DNA from: Prevotellaceae bacterium UBA6417
GTDB taxonomy: Bacteria > Bacteroidota > Bacteroidia > Bacteroidales > Bacteroidaceae
NCBI GenBank assembly: GCA_002439755.1
Contig: DJPH01000003.1
Coordinates: 1-16,915, forward strand
Reading direction: 5' to 3'
Length of the DNA stretch: 16,915 nt
In this document: one piece after another, positions 7,175 through 14,795 of the stretch
How positions within the stretch are numbered: the stretch's first letter is position 1
Layout of the letters: each line of letters begins with the position of its first letter
Notes under the pieces: model-generated
Databases searched by the model: none
What the model saw: only the letters and a program-made list of their open reading frames with translations
Told to the model about the DNA's origin: nothing
Program-made: the position numbers and the translations under genes

Positions 7175-10100
7175 ATGAAGGCGGTTTATTCTTTAATGTC
7201 TCTAAAAAAGGAGATTCCTGTTGTAGGAATAACGAAAGAGGGCCTGTCGGCCGGTGGGGTTATGTCTGTCTCGTTGATGGCAGATAATGGTAAACCAAAT
7301 ATGAACAGTCCGATATCGGGTGGTACATGTTCTGCAAGTACCCCCCTATTGGAAAAAGTTAATTGCATAGAAGAAGACATAAGCTGCTCGAGTGGAGTTA
7401 TCGTTCCATCATCATCTTTTGGAAACATCCTTATGAAGCTACGTGTGTTAATTTTTATATATACCATGTCTTTTTCATGTGCCCAAGCACGCGAAACGAT
7501 GATTCTTGGCCAAATTCGGGACAAATTGTCGGGTACATTTGTTTCGATGTGGGGACTTGCCGGATTGGCTGGAACAAAGGATACAATCACATGTCGTGCA
7601 CTTGGGAGCAATGAAGAGAAATTGGGATTTGCCCAGTCCATTGATCCTCCGATGTTTGGTGTTAGTGTGACAAAGCTGGGGAAATATGTGATTTGCTTTA
7701 AATTCAAAGGGTATGAATTCTGTTATGATACCGTGACTGTAGGGAAAAGCTATAAGGCGAAAATAGAAATACCTGATGTGATGCTGGTACACAAGCAGCG
7801 TGTACGCACATTGGCAGAGGTCAAGGTTCGTGCTTCGCATATCAAGTTCTATCATAAGGGTGACACGTTGGTTTATAATGCAGACGCTTTCAATGTGGCA
7901 GACGGCAGTATGCTTGATGCACTGATCAAACAGTTGCCGGGTGTAGAGCTGAAACAGGACGGACAGATATTCGTGAACGGCAAACGTGTAGAGAGCCTGT
8001 TGATGAATGGGGAATACTTCTTTCGTGGCAAGAACCAGCTGATGTTGGAGAATCTTCCGGCCTATACGGTAAAGGATGTCAAGGTGTATGAGTGGGCCGG
8101 CGAGCTGACGCGGATGTCGGGCCGGGAACATGGTGATTTGGAGTATGTGATGGACGTGAGGTTGAAAAAGGAGTATGCAGTTGGATGGATTGCCAATGCC
8201 GAAGCAGGCAGCGGGACGAAAGACCGCTATCTTGCCAGCATATTCGCCCTGCGCTTCTCGAACCATTCGCGTCTTGCACTGTTTGGCAACATGAACAATC
8301 TGAATGACAACCGCAAACCGGGCGAGCAAGACTATTGGACTCCGACTGCGATGCCAACAGGCTTCCTTGCCACGAAGCGCGGAGGAGCCGACTATCTGGT
8401 GAAGCAACGCTATGAAGACTATCGGCTGGAGGGTTCGGTGGACGTTATTCATACGGATGCGGACAACTATTCGCACTCGTCATCGGAGACCTATCTGCCT
8501 ACGGGCAATTGGTACGGGCGTTCGGTGGCACGGTCGAGAACGCGCAATTTCAACGTGAACAGCAATAACCGATGGCGGTATGAAGTGAAAGAGGGCAAGT
8601 TGCGGAAACTGGTATTGTATGCTACGCCGAGCATGACGTACAACAAGTTTGACCGCTCATCAACGAATGCCTTTGCCACTTTCGACAAGAACCTGAACAG
8701 TCTGTATGGCACGGATATCCTTGATACCATCATGAAACGTGACGACAGGAGCGACCTGCTGCGCAAATGGGCCATCAACCGAAGCATAGACAGGCAGAAA
8801 GCCGACGGACAGAGCTGGGATGTAAGTCTTCCTGTCAATGTGTGGAACATTCCGCTGGCCGGCGAGACGTTCAGCCTGTACCCTACGTTCAGTATCCGTT
8901 CAAACAGAAGCAACACGTTTGCCGAAACATTGATAGACCATCCTAACCGTCCTGAAATGGCGGCGGACTATCGCAACAAGTATCTTCGCAACCGTCCCGA
9001 CCGTACCGTGGAATATGGCATCGGAGTCGGCTATAACCGGGATTTCTCTCCGGGAGCAAGCGGTGGCCTGGACTACCGTTATGCACAGAAATTTGTGAGA
9101 CACGACTATGAATATAACCTGCTGTCGCGTCTGGAGGGTTGGAACAACAGCGAAGACCGTCCGCCGTTGGGCGAACTGCCTTCGGAAACGGATTTCCGCC
9201 TGAAGACGCTGGACGGCCAGAATTCGTACAATCAGCGTGAAACGGTGACCGACCATGTGATTACGGCATCCTTTTATAATATGGGTAGTAAAAAGTCTCC
9301 CTATATGAGGATTTCCCTGCCTGTGACTTTCCGCCACCGCCGGCTGAACTATTACCGGGGCAACCACAACGATGTGACTGTTTATGACGGCGTGACAAGA
9401 AAGGATTTTGTGCTGTTCAGCCCGAACATTCATATTCACAAGAATCTCGGAAAGAAGTATATGTTTTATCCCGAATTGGACTATTCGGTGACTCCCTATA
9501 CGCCCGATATGACTTCATTCCTACCCATTGAGAACAACGGCGACCCCTTGAATATATACACGGGAAACCCGAATCTGAAAATGTCGGCTACTCACAATGT
9601 CAGTATGAAAATAGCTTTCAGCAAGCGTAAGTCGAACTGGATGCTGAATCTCAATCCAAGTTATCAGATAGAGCAGAATGCCATGGCTTATGGCTACTCG
9701 TACAACCCGGAAACGGGCGTGCGCCGCTACAAGCCGGAAAACGTGAACGGAAACTATCGGTTAGGGTTGGCTGCGAATTTTACCAAGCCACTTGACAAGA
9801 AGCAGAACCTGACTTTGACGAGTTCGGCTTCCGGCACATTCCGCCACGGTGTGGACTTGATAGGGATCGGCGAGAGCACAGAGGCGACGCGGAGCAGTGT
9901 AGGCACGTGGAACGGCTACGGCAGCCTGCGGCTGAACTATAAGATGGGCAAACATACTTTCGGGGCGAAAGGCAATATGAGTGTGAACAGAAGCGATTCG
10001 GAACGCGAGGGCTTCGTGGCTTCCACGCTTTGGGACTACAATTACGGCGTGACGGCACTCATACAGCTGCCGCTGAAATTGCAGCTTTCGTCCGACTTGA

Positions 10101-10357
10101 CCATTTACAGCCGTCGCGGCTATGGTGATTACGGTTTGAACACGAATGACCTTGTGTGGAACGCCCGTTTGAGCTACAAGCTCTTGAAACCGAACCTTAC
10201 GTTTGCCGTGGACGGTTTCGACCTGTTGGGCAATCTCCACAATACGGCTTTGACGATGAACTCACAAGGCAAAATAGAAACCTATCGCAACGCCTTGCCA
10301 AGATACGTGATGTTTCATGTAATCTGTCGTTTTGCCAAACAACCTAAAAAGAAATAA
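7175..10357 (+). CDS. Precursor peptide fused to outer-membrane beta-barrel, barrel 2
   Basis: One uninterrupted frame of 1060 residues holds two proteins. Residues 1-86 are a complete precursor: leader SLKKEIPVVGITKEGLSAGG (9-28), three cysteines (52, 64, 71) and the family tail PSSSFGNIL (78-86). At residue 87 (ATG at 7433) a normal signal peptide begins (MKLRVLIFIYTMSFSCAQA), followed by a regulatory-like domain, the plug-like domain (IKFYHKGDTLVYNADAFN) and a PF14905-type barrel with DPLNIYTGNPNLK and the same C-terminal strand as barrel 1. The stop codon expected after residue 86 is absent. Either a fusion protein is made with an internal signal peptide, or the barrel is translated separately from 7433 and the precursor part is a relic. 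No glycosyltransferase or maturase gene precedes it, so cassette 2 would depend on its neighbours. The first ~600 bp look more AT-rich than the rest. Confidence 0.78.
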   Translation: MKAVYSLMSLKKEIPVVGITKEGLSAGGVMSVSLMADNGKPNMNSPISGGTCSASTPLLEKVNCIEEDISCSSGVIVPSSSFGNILMKLRVLIFIYTMSFSCAQARETMILGQIRDKLSGTFVSMWGLAGLAGTKDTITCRALGSNEEKLGFAQSIDPPMFGVSVTKLGKYVICFKFKGYEFCYDTVTVGKSYKAKIEIPDVMLVHKQRVRTLAEVKVRASHIKFYHKGDTLVYNADAFNVADGSMLDALIKQLPGVELKQDGQIFVNGKRVESLLMNGEYFFRGKNQLMLENLPAYTVKDVKVYEWAGELTRMSGREHGDLEYVMDVRLKKEYAVGWIANAEAGSGTKDRYLASIFALRFSNHSRLALFGNMNNLNDNRKPGEQDYWTPTAMPTGFLATKRGGADYLVKQRYEDYRLEGSVDVIHTDADNYSHSSSETYLPTGNWYGRSVARSRTRNFNVNSNNRWRYEVKEGKLRKLVLYATPSMTYNKFDRSSTNAFATFDKNLNSLYGTDILDTIMKRDDRSDLLRKWAINRSIDRQKADGQSWDVSLPVNVWNIPLAGETFSLYPTFSIRSNRSNTFAETLIDHPNRPEMAADYRNKYLRNRPDRTVEYGIGVGYNRDFSPGASGGLDYRYAQKFVRHDYEYNLLSRLEGWNNSEDRPPLGELPSETDFRLKTLDGQNSYNQRETVTDHVITASFYNMGSKKSPYMRISLPVTFRHRRLNYYRGNHNDVTVYDGVTRKDFVLFSPNIHIHKNLGKKYMFYPELDYSVTPYTPDMTSFLPIENNGDPLNIYTGNPNLKMSATHNVSMKIAFSKRKSNWMLNLNPSYQIEQNAMAYGYSYNPETGVRRYKPENVNGNYRLGLAANFTKPLDKKQNLTLTSSASGTFRHGVDLIGIGESTEATRSSVGTWNGYGSLRLNYKMGKHTFGAKGNMSVNRSDSEREGFVASTLWDYNYGVTALIQLPLKLQLSSDLTIYSRRGYGDYGLNTNDLVWNARLSYKLLKPNLTFAVDGFDLLGNLHNTALTMNSQGKIETYRNALPRYVMFHVICRFAKQPKKK

Positions 10358-10390
10358 TAATTGAGTGCCATAGTAAGCAATGTCCTTTGC

Positions 10391-10495
10391 CAATGAACAA
10401 GGAAGTCCTGCATTCGTCCGCGATAGATGCGGCAGTGCCGCATCCCTTTTTATACGGTAAAACTTTGGGTGGCGGACGTTTGCAGGCTTCTTTCT
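10391..10495. repeat. Cassette-flanking inverted repeat element, copy B
   Basis: The left arm at 10401-10420 is identical to that of copy A, and the right arm at 10473-10490 (CGGACGTTTGCAGGCTTC) matches as well. The inner palindrome at 10427-10443 (ATGCGGCA-G-TGCCGCAT) pairs fully, while copy A has one A/C mismatch, so the pairing is kept or improved despite base changes. It starts 33 nt after the barrel 2 stop codon and ends about 50 nt before the promoter of cassette 3. Confidence 0.82.
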
Positions 10496-10542
10496 TTCTG
10501 CTGATTTAGAAAAAGCAAATATGCAGAAAATCGTTGTAGAAT

Positions 10543-10573
10543 TTTGCTATTTGATAAAAAAATACTATGTTTG
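10543..10573 (+). promoter_or_regulatory. Bacteroides-type promoter for cassette 3
   Basis: TTTG (10543-10546), 19 nt, TATGTTTG (10566-10573) matches both boxes of the Bacteroides primary sigma promoter consensus at the expected spacing. Transcription would begin near 10580, just before the ATG at 10596. This argues against the in-frame ATG at 10521, which lies upstream of the promoter. Confidence 0.72.
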
Positions 10574-10595
10574 CAATGTAAAAAATAAAAATAGT

Positions 10596-13025
10596 ATGAC
10601 AGGAACAGCACAAATTTCCGTGATACTTCCCTTTTGCAATTCCAAGAGGACGCTGGCGGCATGTGTAGAAAGCATATTGTCGCAAAGCTATTCCCATTTT
10701 GAGCTGTTGGTAGCCGATTACGGTTCTACAGATGGCAGTGATAAAATCATAAATACGTTTGAAGACCAGCGTATTCGTGTTGTCAAGCGTGTCAATGGCT
10801 ATGCAAGGGCTCTCAACAGTCTGGTGGAACAGGCGGAAGGGAAATACATTGTATGTATGGATGCCGGATACATGATGAGCGAAGGACGGTTGCAAAAGCA
10901 ACTCAATTATATGGAACAACATTCTGGCGTTGCTCTTATGGGAGGATATGTGGAACAGATAGAAGCGGAAGGCGTGAGTTTGATTCATGACGTTCCACTG
11001 CAAGTTACGCCTTTGGATTTGGTCGGTTATTGCTGTATTCACACTCCTACAGTAGTAATCCGCTCGAAAATTATAAAAAAAGAAGACGGACTGTATTATG
11101 ATGAATCTTGCGGTACTTTGGCAGATTATGCTCTATATTGTACAATGGCTCAAAAAGGAATGAAATTGTGCAATGTAGAGGAGGTCTTTGCCAAGACATG
11201 TCTTTGGCCAAAATGCGAAGATTTTTCTCTAAAAGATGATGTCAGTTGGAATATCCGTCTGAATTTGGCAAGCTGGATAAAGAAATGTGAATACGAAGTC
11301 ATGCACGATTATCAGACACTACCTCCCAGCGATAAGAAATTAAGTGTTTGTATTTCTTTCTTGAATGAAGGAGAAGAAGTTGGCAAGACTGTCAAATGCA
11401 TTCGTGAGACGGTGGGTGAAACAGTTGAGATAATAGTAATTAATGATGCTTCTGATGACGGGTACGACTATGAAGCGGATTTGAGAGGAATGAATGTTTA
11501 CTATTATGTCAACAAAATGCGTATTGGTGCGGCGGAAAGTAAAGAAAAAGCCGTTCAGATATGTGGCACGCCATATTTTTTGCTGCTTGATGCTCATATG
11601 CGTTTTTATACAAAGGATTGGGCAGAGGTTATAGTGACGGAAATTGAGCGAAATCCAAATTGTCTGTATTGCTGTAAAAGTAGGGTCTTGACGAAGAGTG
11701 GTGACGGAGTCGTTTGTGACGAAAAGGACGTTAAAGAGCATGGGGCATATCTCCGTTTTGATTTGAATTCATTTGTCCCAAGAATAAACTGGATGGGACA
11801 AAGTAGGATGCCTTATTTGTGTGAACCACAAATTCCGGCAATACTTGGAGCTACGTATGCAACGAGCAAGTCTTATTGGAATAGGCTAAAAGGACTGGAA
11901 GGGCTTATTCATTACGGTTGTGAGGAACAGTATTTGAGTGTTAAGGCCTGGCTTGAAGGAGGAGGGTGTCGATTGATTGATAATGTGATAATAGGGCATA
12001 TTTATAGGGACGATGCGCCATATCGAAGAGTTTTTGCACCGATTGTGTATAATTACGTAGTAGTTGTTAAAACTCTATTTCCAACGTCTGAAAGAGGGTG
12101 GGCTCTGGCGGCAATACAAAAAAATTACCCTAAAGCATATGAGCCGCTAAATGTGTTGAGTACATTAAATATGTCACAGCTTGCAGAATTGAGGAGATAT
12201 TTTGAGCAAACATTTAAAGTAAACGATTTTTCTTATATTCGAAAAATCAATAATGTTGTTACATTTGAAAATGTTTTAGTCCTTGGTGAATGGGGAAAAC
12301 GTTTGCCGACAATCATTCAAGAGATTGAAGGTGAATTAAAGGAAAACCATGAGATGAATCTTTTCTGTGGAAAGGTGGGGTATATGTTGGCTTTGGCTGA
12401 ATATGCCGAAATTTACAGGGATGTCGAAGTTGACAAAAATGCCTCTTGTTTACTATCTAAAATTTTAGATGCACTTGAAGCTATGGATTTCTCTGTTAGC
12501 TTGTCAGGTGGAATTGCTGGTATAGGGTGGGCCTTAATCTATCTGTTAAGGCACAATCTTTTGAAAGACTCTTTGGAAAAAGAATTGAAATACATAGACC
12601 ATCGTATCATGGAGTACGATGTAAGCAGGGTATCGGATAAAAGCTTCAAAACTGGTATCGGAGGTATTTTGGCGTATGTGGTAACGCGTTTGGGTATGCT
12701 GAATTCTTTTTCAGAGAGTGGATTCGATGAGAAGTATCTTTCCGGACTTAAATTGGTTGCAGAAGAAATTATAGCTGATTCTAATTCGGATGTGCGTACA
12801 TTAAGCTACGCCTATCAATTTGTTTTTTGTATGGAACAAGGGAAATGGAATATATTGCCACCTAAAGTAAGTGATTTGCTTGAATTACCTGTGTTTGTCC
12901 CAAAAGAAGGAAAATACCAAAAGAAAGGATTATATGGGAAAGCAGGACTGGCTTTGTTTCTGTTGGGCAGGATTCGGGCTGCCGGTAGCCTGTACCCGGA
13001 TTTGTTGGATGAAGTAAAAAAATAA
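10596..13025 (+). CDS. Two-domain glycosyltransferase fused to LanC-like domain
   Basis: The 809-residue protein starts MTGTAQISVILPF. An upstream in-frame ATG (10521) was rejected because a consensus promoter lies after it. Domain 1 (about 5-235) is a GT2-type GT-A fold with ADYGSTDG (40-47), but the expected DxD reads D-A-G (89-91, VCMDAGYMM), so it may be inactive. Domain 2 (about 248-480) matches the enzyme of cassette 1: NDASDDG (283-289), DAH (332-334), YGCEEQYLSVKAWLEGG (440-456) and IGHIYR (466-471), the polypeptide GalNAc-transferase pattern. The C-terminal ~210 residues are LanC-like, with SGGIAGIGW (637-645) and GLYGKAGLALFLL (778-790), better preserved than in cassette 1 but still without visible zinc ligands. 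Its stop codon overlaps the next start (TAATG). It is predicted to modify the Cys/Ser/Thr/Asn-rich peptide downstream, either O- or S-linked. Confidence 0.76.
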   Translation: MTGTAQISVILPFCNSKRTLAACVESILSQSYSHFELLVADYGSTDGSDKIINTFEDQRIRVVKRVNGYARALNSLVEQAEGKYIVCMDAGYMMSEGRLQKQLNYMEQHSGVALMGGYVEQIEAEGVSLIHDVPLQVTPLDLVGYCCIHTPTVVIRSKIIKKEDGLYYDESCGTLADYALYCTMAQKGMKLCNVEEVFAKTCLWPKCEDFSLKDDVSWNIRLNLASWIKKCEYEVMHDYQTLPPSDKKLSVCISFLNEGEEVGKTVKCIRETVGETVEIIVINDASDDGYDYEADLRGMNVYYYVNKMRIGAAESKEKAVQICGTPYFLLLDAHMRFYTKDWAEVIVTEIERNPNCLYCCKSRVLTKSGDGVVCDEKDVKEHGAYLRFDLNSFVPRINWMGQSRMPYLCEPQIPAILGATYATSKSYWNRLKGLEGLIHYGCEEQYLSVKAWLEGGGCRLIDNVIIGHIYRDDAPYRRVFAPIVYNYVVVVKTLFPTSERGWALAAIQKNYPKAYEPLNVLSTLNMSQLAELRRYFEQTFKVNDFSYIRKINNVVTFENVLVLGEWGKRLPTIIQEIEGELKENHEMNLFCGKVGYMLALAEYAEIYRDVEVDKNASCLLSKILDALEAMDFSVSLSGGIAGIGWALIYLLRHNLLKDSLEKELKYIDHRIMEYDVSRVSDKSFKTGIGGILAYVVTRLGMLNSFSESGFDEKYLSGLKLVAEEIIADSNSDVRTLSYAYQFVFCMEQGKWNILPPKVSDLLELPVFVPKEGKYQKKGLYGKAGLALFLLGRIRAAGSLYPDLLDEVKK

Positions 13026-14332
13026 TGAATATGAAAACAAGTAGATACAATGTGTGCATTCCAATGCAGGGTGTTAGTCTAATATACAATTGCAGAACAG
13101 ATGAAATCATTCAGGCAGATGAACGATTGGTGGATGTGTATAAGCTGAATATGGACCATCCTGAAGCGATAGAGCAGATTGCTCCGGATTTTTATCGCTA
13201 TCTGTGTGACAAAGGTTTTGTTTTGGAAGATGAAATAGATGAGATTCAATTGATATTGAACGGCTGGAAGCAGGAGGATAAATATGGAAAGGATCTGTTT
13301 GTCACGGTCAATCCAACAATGAATTGCAATTTGAAATGCTATTATTGTTATGAAGAACATAATAAAGGTACGCGAATGTCTCAAGAGATTTTAGACGCGG
13401 TCGTAGCTTATTTCAAATGGCAAATCCAAAGCAAAAAGTATAATCAAATCGCTTTATCTTTTTTCGGGGGAGAGCCTTTGATATATTTTAAAAAGACAGT
13501 GTATCCTCTATTGGAAGAAATACGGCAGTTATTGGATGGTAAAACTATATTTTCGTTACATTTTACCACAAATGCGACGTTGCTTACAAAGAAGGTTTTG
13601 GAGTATCTGAAGCCGTGGAATCCCTCTTTCCAGATTACGATTGATGGTAATGAATTTATTCACAATTTGGTAAAACAGCTGCCAGGGGAGAAGTCCGCTT
13701 ACAAAATAGCAGTGAATAATATAAGGCTGTTGTTACAGCAAAAGCTTAAAGTTGCTATTCGTTTTAATTATACGGCGAAGACGCTGGATTACTTTTATGA
13801 TGTACTTACTGACATGCAAGATTTTTCAGACTTAGAAAAATCATATTGCAACATCAATTTTCATCGGATCTGGCAAGATACAGTGATCCCCGATTCGGAA
13901 TTGAAAGATTCTGTGGATGCTTTGGAAAAAGCCTTCCGAGAAAAAGGCTTTCATGTTATCAGTTCCTCATCACGGACTATCGGACGCTGTTACGGTGATA
14001 AGGAAAACAGTGTTGTCATCAATTATAATGGGGCTATTTACAAATGTACAGCCCGCAATTTTGATGAAGAACATTGTGAGGGACAGTTATTGCCGGATGG
14101 AAACATCAAGTGGAATGAGCGGTATGAAAAACGAAAAAATGTGCGATATTGCAATGCCGTTTGCCAGGCATGTCTCATTTTTCCGTTATGTCATGGAGGA
14201 TGCAGTCAAAATAAGTTGGAGAGTGATAATCCGGATAAATGTTTAACACAGTTCTCAAATCAAGATAAACAGGATTATATCCTCCGGCGTATAAAGGATA
14301 TTTATAAAGAGCAAAATAGAGAAACAATTTAA
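13025..14332 (+). CDS. Radical SAM/SPASM peptide maturase, cassette 3
   Basis: This 435-residue paralogue of the enzyme at 2317 has C101-x3-C105-x2-C108 (CNLKCYYC), GGEP (149-152), TTNATL and ITIDGN. Its SPASM-type region has C322, C341, C376, C380, C383, C389, C393 (CHGGCSQNK) and C406. The N-terminal ~90 residues align only loosely with the cassette 1 enzyme, as expected if this part recognises a different leader. Translation starts at an ATG sharing one base with the preceding stop codon; a second ATG two codons later (13031) is also possible. The precursor of this cassette begins about 85-120 nt downstream. The expected reaction is radical-based crosslinking or other C-H chemistry on that peptide, inferred from family and position. 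Confidence 0.88.
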   Translation: MNMKTSRYNVCIPMQGVSLIYNCRTDEIIQADERLVDVYKLNMDHPEAIEQIAPDFYRYLCDKGFVLEDEIDEIQLILNGWKQEDKYGKDLFVTVNPTMNCNLKCYYCYEEHNKGTRMSQEILDAVVAYFKWQIQSKKYNQIALSFFGGEPLIYFKKTVYPLLEEIRQLLDGKTIFSLHFTTNATLLTKKVLEYLKPWNPSFQITIDGNEFIHNLVKQLPGEKSAYKIAVNNIRLLLQQKLKVAIRFNYTAKTLDYFYDVLTDMQDFSDLEKSYCNINFHRIWQDTVIPDSELKDSVDALEKAFREKGFHVISSSSRTIGRCYGDKENSVVINYNGAIYKCTARNFDEEHCEGQLLPDGNIKWNERYEKRKNVRYCNAVCQACLIFPLCHGGCSQNKLESDNPDKCLTQFSNQDKQDYILRRIKDIYKEQNRETI

Positions 14333-14372
14333 AGAAAGGAGGAGAAAGGAAAGAGAAAGGAAAGAAAGAAAA
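14331..14372 (+). other. Homopurine tract with perfect mirror repeat
   Basis: There are 42 consecutive purines on the + strand right after the maturase stop codon. They include a GGAGG (14338-14342) and a perfect 23-nt mirror repeat (14343-14365, centre at 14354). Homopurine mirror repeats can form intramolecular triplex DNA. The tract is too far from either candidate start of the next gene to act as an ordinary ribosome-binding site. Its function is unknown. Confidence 0.55.
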
Positions 14373-14415
14373 TGTGTGTAGAAACAGAAATTCGATAACT
14401 TTTAATTATTACGCA

Positions 14416-14450
14416 ATGAAAAAACAAAAAAATTATGTAGTGCAATCGGC
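14416..14450 (+). other. Candidate frameshift or slippage site in precursor 3 leader
   Basis: An ATG at 14416 opens MKKQKNYVVQSACRF and then hits a stop. A seven-A run at 14426-14432 forms the heptamer A-AAA-AAT in that frame. A -1 shift there joins MKKQKK to LCSAIGMPILSLDSEG and so to the frame of the peptide at 14451, giving a leader of the same length and style as precursor 1. It may be a real indel, a phase-variable tract, polymerase or ribosome slippage, or an assembly error. Confidence 0.5.
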
Positions 14451-14723
14451 ATGCCGATTCTAAGTTTGGATTCTGAAGGAAAGCTTCGCGGTGGTTTCGT
14501 TGGCTTATCTGGTGGCATAATGCCTTTGGACAATGACAGTGGATGCAGAAATACAGCTTGCAATAATAATGCTTGCCAAAATGCAAATTGCAATGGCTGT
14601 TCAAGTAGCCCAAATGATTCATGTAATAATACGAATTGTATTAATACAGGCTCCTGTAAGAATGACAATTGTTCTGCTGCAAAAAATAGTTCTTCATTTG
14701 CAGGTAATTCACTGTTGATTTAA
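14451..14723 (+). CDS. Cys-rich RiPP-like precursor peptide 3
   Basis: From the first ATG in this frame the peptide has 90 residues: a shortened leader (MPILSLDSEGKLRGGF) with the family Gly-Gly at 14-15, a second GG at 21-22, nine cysteines (32, 37, 42, 47, 50, 58, 63, 69, 74) and the tail SSSFAGNSLLI, which matches the ends of the other two precursors. The core is rich in Asn and its main spacing is C-x4-C (for example ACNNNACQNANC), unlike the strict C-x3 of precursor 1. The natural leader may begin at 14416 if a -1 shift occurs in the A7 run; otherwise the leader is about 12 residues shorter than its relatives. It lies between the SPASM maturase and a hairpin followed by barrel 3, the same order as in cassette 1. 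Confidence 0.75.
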   Translation: MPILSLDSEGKLRGGFVGLSGGIMPLDNDSGCRNTACNNNACQNANCNGCSSSPNDSCNNTNCINTGSCKNDNCSAAKNSSSFAGNSLLI

Positions 14724-14734
14724 TTAATCTATTT

Positions 14735-14765
14735 AAAGAGGATGTGTGCTAAACACATTCTCTTT
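14735..14765 (+). terminator. Hairpin between precursor 3 and barrel 3
   Basis: AAAGAGGATGTGT (14735-14747) pairs with ACACATTCTCTTT (14753-14765) around a 5-nt loop: 13 pairs, one of them G-U in RNA. It is followed by AGATTTTC, a weak U-run. It starts 11 nt after the precursor stop, the same place as the hairpin in cassette 1 although the sequence is unrelated. A partial terminator or mRNA-stabilising structure is likely. Confidence 0.68.
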
Positions 14766-14795
14766 AGATTTTCAGCAACGTAAAAAAGATATGTT

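Noticed and set aside
7475..8476. Long minus-strand frame (333 codons) inside barrel 2
   Set aside because: Shadow of a strongly supported + strand gene; His/Ile/Arg-rich and without recognisable motifs.
10521..10595. ATG at 10521 as start of the cassette 3 glycosyltransferase
   Set aside because: A full promoter consensus lies downstream of it, and the GT domain begins only after residue 26.
14396..14403. TAACTTTT as a separate promoter for precursor 3
   Set aside because: The -7 box lacks the final G and the -33 position is poor (TGTG); too weak to list.
14402..14668. Minus-strand frame opposite precursor 3
   Set aside because: No family features; explained by the biased codons of the Cys/Asn-rich peptide on the other strand.
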